Positions 15,532 through 23,057 are shown, counted from the first letter of the stretch. The stretch: DNA of 26,198 nucleotides from Pseudomonadota bacterium (GCA_022567015.1 JADFHR010000006.1:1-26198); one strand, 5' to 3'. Translations and numbers: made by a program. The notes: generated from the sequence alone by a model not told the origin.

Positions 15532-15999
15532 CTAGTAATAGTGGATGACGTAGCGGCTTCCCTGCACGATGTACGAGTTGCCGTAGGAATCGTAGCACAG
15601 GGTGCCGCCGATCTTCGCCTTCCTGCCGTAGTCGTCGTAGCCGATTTTGTTGACCGTATGACAGGCCCGTCCGTATCCCCGGTGTGCGGAGGGCTTGTAG
15701 TGCGGGTAATTGGTCCGGAACCGGGGCAGGTAAGCGTGGCGCCTGGGAGCGTAGTAGGCCCCGCGGGCGTAGTACGGCCGGTACCCGAGGAGGTATCCGA
15801 ACACGCCTGCGTAACGATGTCCGCGGCGGTAGGCGTGGTTGCCGCCCTTGGGGAGCTTGAGTTGGTGTCCGCCGCCGTGATGTCCGCCTCCTTGCTTGGC
15901 GGCGGCCGGACTGGGCAGCGCGCCCGTCGCCAGGGCGAACGCGACGACGGTGGCGAACAGCGCGGCCCGGCGCGCCAAGCGGATTTTCCTTATACCCAT
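15532..15999 (-). CDS. Secreted His/Tyr/Gly-rich protein, unknown function
   Basis: A 155-residue protein with a basic N-terminus and signal peptide (hydrophobic ALFATVVAFALATGAL, probable cleavage after AAA near residue 34). The mature part has a His/Gly segment (QGGGHHGGGHQ), a middle rich in Tyr, Arg and His, and a more conserved-looking end with two cysteines: CHTVNKIGYDDYGRKAKIGG and then TLCYDSYGNSYIVQGSRYV. The two Cys could form a disulfide and the His-rich stretch could bind metal, but neither is shown. The start ATG 15999 has AAGGAG nine bases upstream, so translation is well supported. Not recognised as a named family with a function. Confidence 0.75.
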   Translation of the reverse strand: MGIRKIRLARRAALFATVVAFALATGALPSPAAAKQGGGHHGGGHQLKLPKGGNHAYRRGHRYAGVFGYLLGYRPYYARGAYYAPRRHAYLPRFRTNYPHYKPSAHRGYGRACHTVNKIGYDDYGRKAKIGGTLCYDSYGNSYIVQGSRYVIHYY

Positions 16000-16074
16000 G
16001 GCTTTGTTCTCCTTTTCCTCCCGCGGCGGTTTCCAACGGGCGGCGATTGAAACACCGGGTGTCGGCTCTGTCCC

Positions 16075-16548
16075 TTACCCCTGCACTATCTTCCACGAAC
16101 CGTCGGGCTGGCGGCAGGCGGTGCCGTAGGCCTCCTGCGTCCTGTTGCCGACGGTGACGGTCTGCTGGAATTCGCGGCAATAGGCGCCGCCCGCGGCGTA
16201 GCCGCCGCGCATGGGGGTCACCGTGCCGTAATTCCCGGTGTCGGGGTTGTTCCATTGAATGGTCTCGCCGATGGGGGCCGTTTGGGCATAGGCGAGGGCC
16301 TGCCGGGCCTGAAGGCGGTCCACGTCGTCCATGGTCCGGCCGATCTGGTTGCCGATCAGGCCGCCGAGAAGGGTTCCGCCGGCGATGGCGGCCAACTGTC
16401 CGGTTCCGCCGCCGATCTTCGAACCCAGCCATCCGCCGGCGGCGGCCCCGGCCAGGGTTCCGAAGACCTGCTTGCCGCCTTGGTCGGTGACGCAGGCGCC
16501 GAGCAGGAATGTCAATGCCACGAAGGCCGAGAGTGTGCGTGCACGCAT
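16075..16548 (-). CDS. Glycine-zipper surface lipoprotein (17 kDa antigen / RT0821-like)
   Basis: A 157-residue lipoprotein. Seen: signal peptide ending in the lipobox LLGAC with the acylated Cys19; a glycine-zipper membrane hairpin (GTLAGAAAGGWLGSKIGGG then AAIAGGTLLGGLIGNQIG, roughly 31-66) as in the rickettsial 17-kDa antigen family; and a C-terminal domain with YGTVTPMRGG, CREFQQTVTVGNRTQEAYGTACRQPDGSW, the RT0821/Lpp0805-type module. It would sit in the outer membrane; its exact role is not known. ATG 16548 gives a clean signal peptide and has AGGACGG upstream; the longer frame to 16689 is leader sequence. A near-consensus promoter lies about 150-175 bases upstream. Confidence 0.88.
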   Translation of the reverse strand: MRARTLSAFVALTFLLGACVTDQGGKQVFGTLAGAAAGGWLGSKIGGGTGQLAAIAGGTLLGGLIGNQIGRTMDDVDRLQARQALAYAQTAPIGETIQWNNPDTGNYGTVTPMRGGYAAGGAYCREFQQTVTVGNRTQEAYGTACRQPDGSWKIVQG

Positions 16549-16695
16549 GGTATCCGTCCTATGAAAATTCCCTGGCACGGCCGGGACGGAGCCTTGTTTT
16601 GCCCATTCCCGGGCGCCGGAAGTGTTCCCTGTGTCGTCTGTCCCGCGGCATTCCTGTTCCATCCGAAAACAGGTTGCGGTACGGTTCAATGTGCC

Positions 16696-16724
16696 GTTAT
16701 ATATACATGTAAAGATAATGTCAA
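16696..16724 (-). promoter_or_regulatory. Near-consensus sigma-70 promoter for the glycine-zipper lipoprotein gene
   Basis: On the minus strand a perfect TTGACA (16724-16719) is followed after exactly 17 bases by TATAAC (16701-16696). Transcription would begin near 16689 and leave a leader of about 140 bases. It lies in a block (16680-16800) that is far more AT-rich than the rest of the window. Confidence 0.65.
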
Positions 16725-16726
16725 GG

Positions 16727-16761
16727 TTACATTCAAATGTCTGAAAAAAATTACATTCAAA
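16727..16761. promoter_or_regulatory. Two 11-bp direct repeats, putative operators in a divergent promoter region
   Basis: TTACATTCAAA occurs at 16727-16737 and again at 16751-16761, 24 bases apart start to start. The first adjoins the -35 box of the lipoprotein promoter. The second overlaps TTCAAA (16756-16761), which with TATAAA (16779-16784) and a 17-base spacer forms a possible plus-strand promoter for the MarR-like gene. Overlapping symmetry is also present: ACATT-CA-AATGT at 16729-16740 and ATGTAA/TTACAT arms at 16708-16713 and 16727-16732. A regulator binding here could act on both genes. Confidence 0.5.
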
Positions 16762-16784
16762 ATTTTATATGGTTGATGTATAAA
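16756..16784 (+). promoter_or_regulatory. Possible promoter for the MarR-like gene
   Basis: TTCAAA (four of six -35 bases) and TATAAA (five of six -10 bases) are separated by 17 bases. Transcription would begin near 16791, giving a leader of about 130 bases before the ATG at 16921. Confidence 0.4.
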
Positions 16785-16920
16785 GCTTTTTCAAAGACCG
16801 CACGGGGGTCCGCCATCGGCGGATTCGCCGTGGTGCGTGGTGTTCGACGGATACGCGCCATGTCGGCCGCACATCCGGAAGACACGGTTTGACGGGCCGG
16901 TGAGCAGGAGGGCCGTGGTT

Positions 16921-17331
16921 ATGGGTTTGAAATACAATGACGCGCAACGAAAAGAATACCTGAGCATGACGCACAGGATCGGCGAAAAGTGGCTCGACGT
17001 GTTTCAGGGAAACGAAGAGTTCTATTCCGCGGCGTTTTGGGATTTGTTAACCCGGATTTGGAAATCGGGCGGACCGGTCAGAAAGACCGATGCGTTGAAG
17101 TTCATGACCGCGATCAAGAGCGCCCACACGGCCGGCAAATACGTTCAGTCGGCGATTGAGCAGGGGGTCCTCGTCGAGGAGGACAATCCCGAGGACGCCC
17201 GCTCCAAGCTGGTGATGCTGTCGGTGGACATGCGCCAGCGGCTGGACGCGTTTTTCGACGCCGCGGTCGGCGAGGTGCGGAAGACCAACCGGACTCTCGA
17301 CCGGACGGGGCCCTTGCCCGAAAAGCCCTGA
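16921..17331 (+). CDS. Small MarR-like winged-helix protein
   Basis: A 136-residue soluble protein. Residues 35-105 look like a winged helix: a helix FWDLLTRIW, then the likely recognition helix region TAIKSAHTAGKYVQSAIEQGVLVEE, and a wing-like EDARSKLVMLSVDMRQRLDAFF that resembles the DxRSKxVxLT wing of MarR proteins. The shape suggests a transcription regulator, but the match is partial and the ligand and targets are unknown. ATG 16921 is chosen because AGGAGG (16906-16911) lies nine bases upstream; the earlier ATG 16837 has none. The gene is divergent from the glycine-zipper lipoprotein across an AT-rich spacer with direct repeats, so auto-regulation and control of that gene are plausible. 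It ends about 90 bases before the structured repeat. Confidence 0.7.
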   Translation: MGLKYNDAQRKEYLSMTHRIGEKWLDVFQGNEEFYSAAFWDLLTRIWKSGGPVRKTDALKFMTAIKSAHTAGKYVQSAIEQGVLVEEDNPEDARSKLVMLSVDMRQRLDAFFDAAVGEVRKTNRTLDRTGPLPEKP

Positions 17332-17421
17332 GCGGCCGATGGATGTTCCCCGCCCATCGGGGCCCGCCGTCGCCGGCTTCCCAGGTCAAAACGCCTCCCG
17401 GTTCTTTTGATTTTCGATATT

Positions 17422-17684
17422 ATACCAAGGGACGCTGATCATGACCCGACGAGCCGGCTTACCAAGGTTTTCGGCCTTAAGCGTGCGCCGTGGCGATGCG
17501 GGGCATCGCGAAGCGTGCGCGACGCCGTCCGAAAGCCTTGGTAAGCCGCCGTTGCGGTCGCGTAGGCGGCCCGTCGGAGGGCGTCGGAAAGTTTTGACGA
17601 TGCACCGCATCGCCTGCAACTTTCCTCCTGCCCGACGAGCCGCCTACGCGATCTCTATGAGTCATGATCAGCGTCCCTTGGTAT
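17422..17684 (+). repeat. Complete structured inverted-repeat element (copy 2, MITE-like)
   Basis: The ends 17422-17444 and 17662-17684 are a perfect 23-base terminal inverted repeat beginning ATACCAAGGG. Inside are two further stem-loops: arms 17455-17474 and 17529-17548 (19 of 20 pair) and arms 17560-17577 and 17632-17649 (17 of 18 pair). The second encloses GGAAAGTT/AACTTTCC and CGATG-CACCG-CATCG. The core TACCAAGG of the outer ends recurs in the first internal arms (17460-17467, 17537-17544). TA lies at the inner edge of both ends, and TTA flanks at 17420-17422 and 17684-17686 could be a target duplication. No gene is encoded. The right end touches the cpoB stop codon. A second, partial copy is at 1-126. 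Confidence 0.85.
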
Positions 17685-18709
17685 TACTTGCAGCCGGAGC
17701 GCTGGCTTTCCCTGGCCGCGGCCTTCTTGATCCTGTCCGGGGCATCGGGAAAATCCTTCTTCAGCTTGGCAAAGGTCACGCATGCATCCTTTGGCTTCTC
17801 CAGGCGGGCCAGCGACATGCCCAGCTTGAGCAGGTCGTCGGGCGCCTTGGCACCCTTGGGATCGGCCTTGTAGCCCTGGAGGAAAGTCCTGGCGGCCTCC
17901 TGGAATTGCCCGCGTACGTAATAGGTGTCGCCAAGCCAGAAGCGGGCATTGCTGGCCAGCGGTTCGTCGCCGTGGGCCTTGATAAACGCCCGCAGGGCCG
18001 CCTCCGCTTCGTCGTACTTGGCTTGGCGCAACAACCCGAAGGCGTAGGTATAGCGCTCCTTGGGCGTACCTTCGGGCAACACCGCGGTTTCGGTCGCCGC
18101 CGGCTGCGCCGGTCCGGGTTGCCCCTCGGGCGGCGGCGTGATGGCTTTCAAGTCGTTTTCGGTAATGGTCCCGAGAATCCCCGGCGGCGTCGCGAAACCT
18201 TGACCCCTGGCGCCGGGCGCCCCCGCCTCGACCGCCGGCGCGCGCGGCACCGCCGCCATCGGGGGCGGACCGGACACCGGGGTGCCGGGCGCTCCGATCC
18301 TCGCCTTTTCCAGCACGCTCAGCCGGTAATCCACGTCGCCGACCAGCTTGTCGAGGCGACCGTTGATCTGGCCGAGCTGGTAGATCAGCTCCTCCACCTT
18401 TCCCGTGGCCGCCCGCAACTCCTCGTCCAGCGCGGTCAAACGGATGTCCAGGCGGGCGATGGCGGGCCTGGCGTTAGCGGCGCCGGAAACGGTGCCCCCG
18501 ACCACCAGGGGCCGTTTTCCCCCGCGCGAAAGCTGTCGGTTGAGAGTCCCGATATCGCGTTCCAGGCGCTCCATACGGTCAAGCAGGGACCTGAGCTCGC
18601 CGCTTTGGGCGAGGGCGTGGGGCGCGCTCAGCAGGGCCGCAACCACCGCCACCAGGAGCCATCCAAGGCCGCCCGCGGCATACCCGGAAATGCCAAGCCA
18701 GCGTTTCAT
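17684..18709 (-). CDS. cpoB: CpoB (YbgF), Tol-Pal cell division coordinator
   Basis: A 341-residue periplasmic protein that in model bacteria links Tol-Pal constriction to peptidoglycan synthesis. Seen: signal peptide 1-34 (GWLLVAVVAALLSAPHALA), a coiled-coil trimerisation segment with LRSLLDRMERLERDIGTLNRQL at 39-60 and a second heptad-like stretch (LRAATGKVEELIYQLGQINGRLDKLVGDVDYRLSVLE), a Pro/Ala/Gly linker, and C-terminal TPR repeats beginning ERYTYAFGLLRQAKYDEAEAALRAF. ATG 18709 has AGGGGAA about seven bases upstream. It is the last gene of the tol operon. Its TAA stop (17686-17684) directly abuts the terminal inverted repeat of the structured element, so the gene is intact but its downstream region has been replaced by that element. 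Confidence 0.92.
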   Translation of the reverse strand: MKRWLGISGYAAGGLGWLLVAVVAALLSAPHALAQSGELRSLLDRMERLERDIGTLNRQLSRGGKRPLVVGGTVSGAANARPAIARLDIRLTALDEELRAATGKVEELIYQLGQINGRLDKLVGDVDYRLSVLEKARIGAPGTPVSGPPPMAAVPRAPAVEAGAPGARGQGFATPPGILGTITENDLKAITPPPEGQPGPAQPAATETAVLPEGTPKERYTYAFGLLRQAKYDEAEAALRAFIKAHGDEPLASNARFWLGDTYYVRGQFQEAARTFLQGYKADPKGAKAPDDLLKLGMSLARLEKPKDACVTFAKLKKDFPDAPDRIKKAAARESQRSGCK

Positions 18710-18885
18710 ACCTGTTCCCCTGAATTGGTTCTGCGACAATGCGCATCACCGGCTCACCGGTGCGTGCCACCGTTGGCCGCGAGCGGAAGTCTGGCACCCA
18801 TTCTAGGCAAAAATAGGGCGCCTGCCCATCCCGGCGAGGGCCGGAACGGGAGGCGCCGCAAAAATCCGATGAGGGGAGGCGGGGC

Positions 18886-19419
18886 TTAGGCCCCGGCGCC
18901 GCCGGTTATGGTCGTCACGCCGCGGCGGTTCTGGGCCCAGGCCGCATCGTTGGAGCCGAGTGCCACGGGACGCTCCTTGCCATACGAGATGGTCCTGATG
19001 CGGCTCGGGTTGACCCCCAGCGCCACCAGGTAATCCTTGACCGAATTGGCGCGCCGCTCACCCAGCGCCAAGTTGTACTCGCGGGTGCCGCGCTCGTCGC
19101 AATGCCCTTCGACGGTGATCGTTACCGCCGGCCACTTATTAAGCCAAGCGGCCTGTTGCTCCAGGGTCCCGCGGGCGTCCGCCTTCAAGTTGTACTTGTC
19201 GAAGTCGAAGAAGATGCGGTCCCCCACCTTGGCCTCGAAGTCCGCCTTCGAACCCGGGGCCGGGCCCGAGGGCATCGGTGGCGGGCTGACGCTTGGCGTC
19301 GTGGTTGTGGTAGCCACCGCGGCGCCAGCACCGCTGGTCGCGGCCTTTTCCTCCGGCGCGGTCTCGCAGGCGGCAACAAGAGCCATGGCCGCTATCAGGC
19401 CCAAAATCTTAAAGCGCAT
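18886..19419 (-). CDS. pal: Pal, peptidoglycan-associated lipoprotein
   Basis: A 177-residue outer-membrane lipoprotein that holds the outer membrane to peptidoglycan and binds TolB. Seen: lipobox LVAAC with Cys18, a Thr/Pro/Ala-rich tether (about 30-58), and an OmpA-like domain with IFFDFDKYNLKADA and the peptidoglycan-binding core EGHCDERGTREYNLALGERRA (Asp108 and the Arg pair at 122-123). The start is ATG 19419 with GAGGAGG seven to nine bases upstream. A 183-base gap separates it from tolB, longer than the other gaps in the operon, so it may have its own promoter. Confidence 0.96.
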   Translation of the reverse strand: MRFKILGLIAAMALVAACETAPEEKAATSGAGAAVATTTTTPSVSPPPMPSGPAPGSKADFEAKVGDRIFFDFDKYNLKADARGTLEQQAAWLNKWPAVTITVEGHCDERGTREYNLALGERRANSVKDYLVALGVNPSRIRTISYGKERPVALGSNDAAWAQNRRGVTTITGGAGA

Positions 19420-19602
19420 TGAATTTTCCTCCTCATCGGAGCGTTTGACTTGAAAAGGCGCCGCTGCCGTCAGCAGATGTGAGTCGCCGGACTCTCTCGA
19501 GTCTGACTGCCGTTTTCTTTAATGGGAAAAGAGGTCAACTCCAAGAGATTTTCGAAAGCCGTTCGACTTTGCAACTAGCGTTGCGACTATATGATGGCCC
19601 CA

Positions 19603-20952
19603 TTACGGAATCAAGGGCGACCACGCCGGGTCCGAGGCATCCAGCGGGGTGACGATTTCACGCTCGTTGTACCCGGTCAGGTCGATGGAGTAGAGCCGCG
19701 ACCGGCCGCCGCCCCCCATGGTGTCCGAGGGTTCCTGGCGGAAGAACATCAACACCCGCCCGTTGGGCGCCCAGGTCGGCGCCTCGACCAGGAAGTCCTC
19801 GGCGAGCAGTCGTTCGCCGCTGCCGTCGGTGCGCATGACGCCGATGAAGAACCGTCCCTTATGGATCTTGGTAAAGGCGATCAGGTCGCCGCGCGGCGAC
19901 CATACGGGCGTGGCGTACCGTCCCTGGCCGAAGCTGATTCGCCTGACGTTGCTCCCGTCCCCGTCCATCACATAGAGCTGCTGCGTGCCGCCGCGGTCGG
20001 AGTTGAACACCACCTTGTCCGAATTGGCGTCGTAGCTGGGAGAGGTGTCGATGGCCGAATGAAAGGTCAGCCGCTTCACGGCACGGGTGCTCAGGTCCAG
20101 GGTGTAGATCTCGGAGTTGCCGTCCTTGGCCATGCTCATGATGACCGACTTGCCGTTGGCGGAAAAGCGCGGTGCAAACGTCATGCCCGGAAAGTCGCCG
20201 ACGATCTCCTGGCGGCCGGTGTCGATGTTGAAAATGTAAACGCGCGGCACGCCGCCGTAATAGGAGAGATAGATGATCTCCTGCAGGGTCGGCGAGAACC
20301 GGGGCGTCAGCACAAGCGTGTCGCCGTCGGTGAGGAAGCGGTGGTTTTCCCCGTCCTGGTCCATGATGGCCAGCCGCTTGATCCGCCGGTCCTGGAGCCC
20401 CGTTTCGGCGATGTAGACGATGCGGGTGTCGAAATAGCCTTCTTCGCCGGTCACCCGCTTGAAGATCGCATCGGCGATAATGTGGGCGACGCGGCGCCAG
20501 CCGTTGGGTGCCGTGTGGTACTCGAATCCCACCATCTGCTGCTCGGCAAACACGTCCCACAGCCGGAACTCCACGCGCAGCCGCCCGTCCTCGACGATCT
20601 GGGTGCGCCCCTGGACCAGGGCCTGGGCGTTGATCACCCGCCAGTCGGCGAAGCGGGGAAGGGCGCTGAGCGCGCGGCCGGTCTGGATGAAGGCGCGCGA
20701 GTCGATGGGACGGAACAGGCCCGAGCGTTCAAGATCGGCGGCCACGACACTGGCGATGTCCCGCCCGAACCGGGTCTCGTCCTCGGCGGTGCCGATGAAA
20801 TCGGTCACCGCGATGGGCAGCGGCTCGACCGTGCCGCGGGTGATGTCGATCCTCAGCTCCGCCGACGCGGACCACGACCCGCCAAGCACGAAAATGACGG
20901 CAAGGATGGGAATCCAGCCGGCTTTCGAAAGGGGTGGGGTTCCATCCATCAT
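19603..20952 (-). CDS. tolB: TolB, periplasmic beta-propeller of the Tol-Pal system
   Basis: About 449 residues. Seen: signal peptide (WIPILAVIFVLGGSWSASA, cleavage before ELRIDIT), an N-terminal alpha/beta domain with IAVTDFIGTAED, and a six-bladed propeller built of repeats such as FAPRFSANGKSVIMSMAKDGNSEIYTLDL, TSPSYDANSDKVVFNSDRGGTQQLYVMD and TPVWSPRGDLIAFTKI. TolB shuttles between TolA and Pal in the periplasm. ATG 20952 is chosen because it lies two bases after the tolA stop with AAGGAG 12 bases upstream; a second ATG at 20949 is equally possible. The frame upstream overlaps the end of tolA and is rejected. Confidence 0.95.
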   Translation of the reverse strand: MMDGTPPLSKAGWIPILAVIFVLGGSWSASAELRIDITRGTVEPLPIAVTDFIGTAEDETRFGRDIASVVAADLERSGLFRPIDSRAFIQTGRALSALPRFADWRVINAQALVQGRTQIVEDGRLRVEFRLWDVFAEQQMVGFEYHTAPNGWRRVAHIIADAIFKRVTGEEGYFDTRIVYIAETGLQDRRIKRLAIMDQDGENHRFLTDGDTLVLTPRFSPTLQEIIYLSYYGGVPRVYIFNIDTGRQEIVGDFPGMTFAPRFSANGKSVIMSMAKDGNSEIYTLDLSTRAVKRLTFHSAIDTSPSYDANSDKVVFNSDRGGTQQLYVMDGDGSNVRRISFGQGRYATPVWSPRGDLIAFTKIHKGRFFIGVMRTDGSGERLLAEDFLVEAPTWAPNGRVLMFFRQEPSDTMGGGGRSRLYSIDLTGYNEREIVTPLDASDPAWSPLIP

Positions 20953-20954
20953 GC

Positions 20955-21842
20955 CTAAAACATCTCCTTGGGATCGAAGATCAACGCCATCGTCTGCCAA
21001 CGATCATACCTGTCCCGGGGCAGCTTGAACGGTTGGCAGCGGGGATTCAACACCGCCCGCAACGCGCTTTCCGCGGCGGCACGGAAGAAGGGGTCGCCCG
21101 CCACGCGGTCGGTATTCTGGATGCGCGCGTGGCGCACGGTGCCGTCGGGGTTCATGGAGACGGAGATTTCGATGATCAGATTCTCCGCCTCCTTGGCGCC
21201 TGCCTGGAGGTTCCAGCATCGCGCGATCTGCCGGCGCACCAGGTCGATTTCGCTGATCGTGATCGGGCGCGCGGCATCGTGCCGGCGCGTTTGCGATTGC
21301 AAGGCCTTGGCGACCTGCGCCTCGAAAGACTCTTCGGCCTTTTTCTTCTTCTCGGTTTTCTCCTTCGGCTTGGGCGGACGCGGCTTCAGGTCCTCCACCG
21401 TCTTCAGGACCGAGGCAAAGATATCCGGCGGCCTGGGCTTGCGCCGCGGCTTGACCTTGGCAAGCCGGGGCGGCGCCTTGGGCTTGGCCTTCGGTTTGGG
21501 CTTGGGCTTCGGCTTGGGCGCGGGTTTCGCCTTCGGTTGCTCCTCGGGCGGCGGCGGCACGGCGGCCACCTCGGGCTCGGGCGGCGGCGGCTCGGCCTTC
21601 GCCGGCTCGGGTTCGGCCTTCGCGGGCTTGGGCTCGGGCTTGGGCTTGGGCTCGGGCTTGGGCTCGGGCTTGGCCTCCGGCGGCGGCGCATTCGTCAGCT
21701 CGGCGACGGTCACCAATTCGACGACGATGGGGGCATCCATCGCCGGCGGCAACCGGCGCAGCGACGGCATGCCGTAATAGCCGGCGGTCAACACCACGGC
21801 ATGGAAAAGGACGGAATAGACGATGCCCCTGGGTATGACCAT
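20955..21842 (-). CDS. tolA: TolA, inner-membrane to Pal coupling protein
   Basis: A 295-residue energy-transducing protein. Seen: one N-terminal membrane helix (GIVYSVLFHAVVLTAGYYG, about 6-24), a long Pro/Lys/Glu/Ala linker (about 52-195) made of KPEPKPEPK-type and AKAEPEPAKAEPPPPEPE-type repeats, and a C-terminal TolA/TonB-like domain with EIDLVRRQIARCWNLQAG, SVSMNPDGTVRHARIQN and FFRAAAESALRAVLNPRCQPF. In enteric bacteria the linker is mainly a long Ala-rich helix; here it is largely proline-rich, more like a TonB spacer. Adjacent to tolR (4-base gap) and tolB (2-base gap). The DNA of the linker is low-complexity and may vary in length between strains. Confidence 0.9.
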   Translation of the reverse strand: MVIPRGIVYSVLFHAVVLTAGYYGMPSLRRLPPAMDAPIVVELVTVAELTNAPPPEAKPEPKPEPKPKPEPKPAKAEPEPAKAEPPPPEPEVAAVPPPPEEQPKAKPAPKPKPKPKPKAKPKAPPRLAKVKPRRKPRPPDIFASVLKTVEDLKPRPPKPKEKTEKKKKAEESFEAQVAKALQSQTRRHDAARPITISEIDLVRRQIARCWNLQAGAKEAENLIIEISVSMNPDGTVRHARIQNTDRVAGDPFFRAAAESALRAVLNPRCQPFKLPRDRYDRWQTMALIFDPKEMF

Positions 21843-21846
21843 ACCT

Positions 21847-22323
21847 TTACTTCTTTGCCGCCTTCTTCCTTTTTTTGCCCGCGGTGCCGCTTCCCAGCGG
21901 CTCGGTGATCAGGGCGATCTTGGTGAAGCCGGCGCCGTTGACCGTGCCCATCACCTCCATGACCCGCCCGTATCGGATGGTCTTGTCGAAGCGCAGGAAA
22001 ATGCGGACATCGGGATTGTTGCTGGTGATGGCGATCAGCCGCGGGGCCAGGACCTCCAGATCCAACTCCGTTTCCTGGAGATAGATGCGTCCCTCGCCGT
22101 CCACCGTGATGGTCAGCGGTTCGTCCTGGCCCGGAATCACCGAGGCCTTGGTCTTGGGAAGGTCTACCTGGACCCCGACGGTGAGCAGCGGCGCCGTCAC
22201 CATGAAGATGATCAGCAACACCAGCATGACGTCCACCATGGGCGTCACGTTGATCTCGCTCATCGGGCGATGGGCGCGGCGGCGGTCGCGGCGGACCTGG
22301 CCGCCGTATACGGTTGCGGCCAT
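21847..22323 (-). CDS. tolR: TolR, ExbD-family proton-channel partner
   Basis: A 158-residue inner-membrane protein. Seen: the family start SEINVTPMVDVMLVLLIIFMV with the proton-pathway aspartate Asp31 in the single membrane helix (about 27-45), followed by a periplasmic ExbD domain (VQVDLPKTKA, PLTITVDGEGRIYL, VRIFLRFDKTIRYGRVMEVMGTVNGAGF). The C-terminus ends in a Lys-rich tail (GKKRKKAAKK). It follows tolQ with a two-base gap and forms with it the proton-driven motor for TolA. Confidence 0.95.
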   Translation of the reverse strand: MAATVYGGQVRRDRRRAHRPMSEINVTPMVDVMLVLLIIFMVTAPLLTVGVQVDLPKTKASVIPGQDEPLTITVDGEGRIYLQETELDLEVLAPRLIAITSNNPDVRIFLRFDKTIRYGRVMEVMGTVNGAGFTKIALITEPLGSGTAGKKRKKAAKK

Positions 22324-22325
22324 GA

Positions 22326-23057
22326 TCAGTGCTTCTCTTCCATCTGGCGCGACAGGATTGCGGAAAACTCGCCGGCGAAGCTGTCCAGGCGTTCGGCGTA
22401 GCGGGTCAGGTCCTTGGACAGCTTGTTATACGCCACCACCGCCGGAATCGCCGCCAGCAGTCCGAGCGCCGTGGCGAACAGCGCCTCGGCGATGCCGGGC
22501 GCGACCACCACCAGGCTGGTGTTCTTCGACAGCGCGATGGATTGAAAGCTGTTCATGATCCCCCACACCGTGCCGAACAGTCCGATGAACGGCGCCGTCG
22601 CCCCGGTGGAGGCGAGGAAGGTCATGTTGCGTTCGGCGCGGTCCATCTCGCGCACCGTGGCAATCTGCATGACCCGCTCGATGCGCTCCTGCAGGCTGGC
22701 GCGGGCGCTTTCGTTTTGGGTCAGTCCCTTGGCCAGGGAGCGCCGCCATTCCTGCATGGCGGTGACGAAAACCGCGGACATGGGGTCGCCGGGCCGGGCG
22801 CCGATGCGGTCGTACAACTCGTCCAGGGACGAGCCGGACCAGAACGCGGATTCGAAATCGGCGGCCCGGGCGTTGAGGCGGCGCAGCCCCAGGACTTTCT
22901 CGAAGATGATCGCCCAGCACCAGATCGACGCGAAAAACAAAATAACAATGACCGCCTTGACCACCACGTCGGCCCTGAGGAACAGGGCCAATATGGAAAA
23001 GTCGAGATCGGCGACGGAGCCGCCCAGCGCGGCGGCTTCAACGATGGTGGTTTCCAT
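22326..23057 (-). CDS. tolQ: TolQ, ExbB/MotA-family proton channel subunit
   Basis: A 243-residue protein with three membrane helices: about 33-52 (VKAVIVILFFASIWCWAIIFEK), then NMTFLASTGATAPFIGLFGTVWGIMNSF and SLVVVAPGIAEALFATALGLLAAIPAVVAYN in the C-terminal half, the last two carrying the typical GLFGTVWGI and APGIAEAL motifs of the family. TolQ with TolR converts the proton gradient into movement of TolA during cell constriction. It is the first tol gene here; a 106-base gap separates it from ruvB, and the ybgC thioesterase gene often found at this point is missing. Confidence 0.96.
   Translation of the reverse strand: METTIVEAAALGGSVADLDFSILALFLRADVVVKAVIVILFFASIWCWAIIFEKVLGLRRLNARAADFESAFWSGSSLDELYDRIGARPGDPMSAVFVTAMQEWRRSLAKGLTQNESARASLQERIERVMQIATVREMDRAERNMTFLASTGATAPFIGLFGTVWGIMNSFQSIALSKNTSLVVVAPGIAEALFATALGLLAAIPAVVAYNKLSKDLTRYAERLDSFAGEFSAILSRQMEEKH

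Noticed and set aside
19571..19584. GCAAC-TAGC-GTTGC hairpin downstream of tolB as terminator
   Set aside because: Stem of only five pairs and no T-run; too weak to call.
21404..21691. Repeated Pro/Lys codons in tolA as a possible tandem-repeat locus or CRISPR-like array
   Set aside because: Units are short, irregular and in frame with the TolA linker; there are no spacers. It is coding low complexity.
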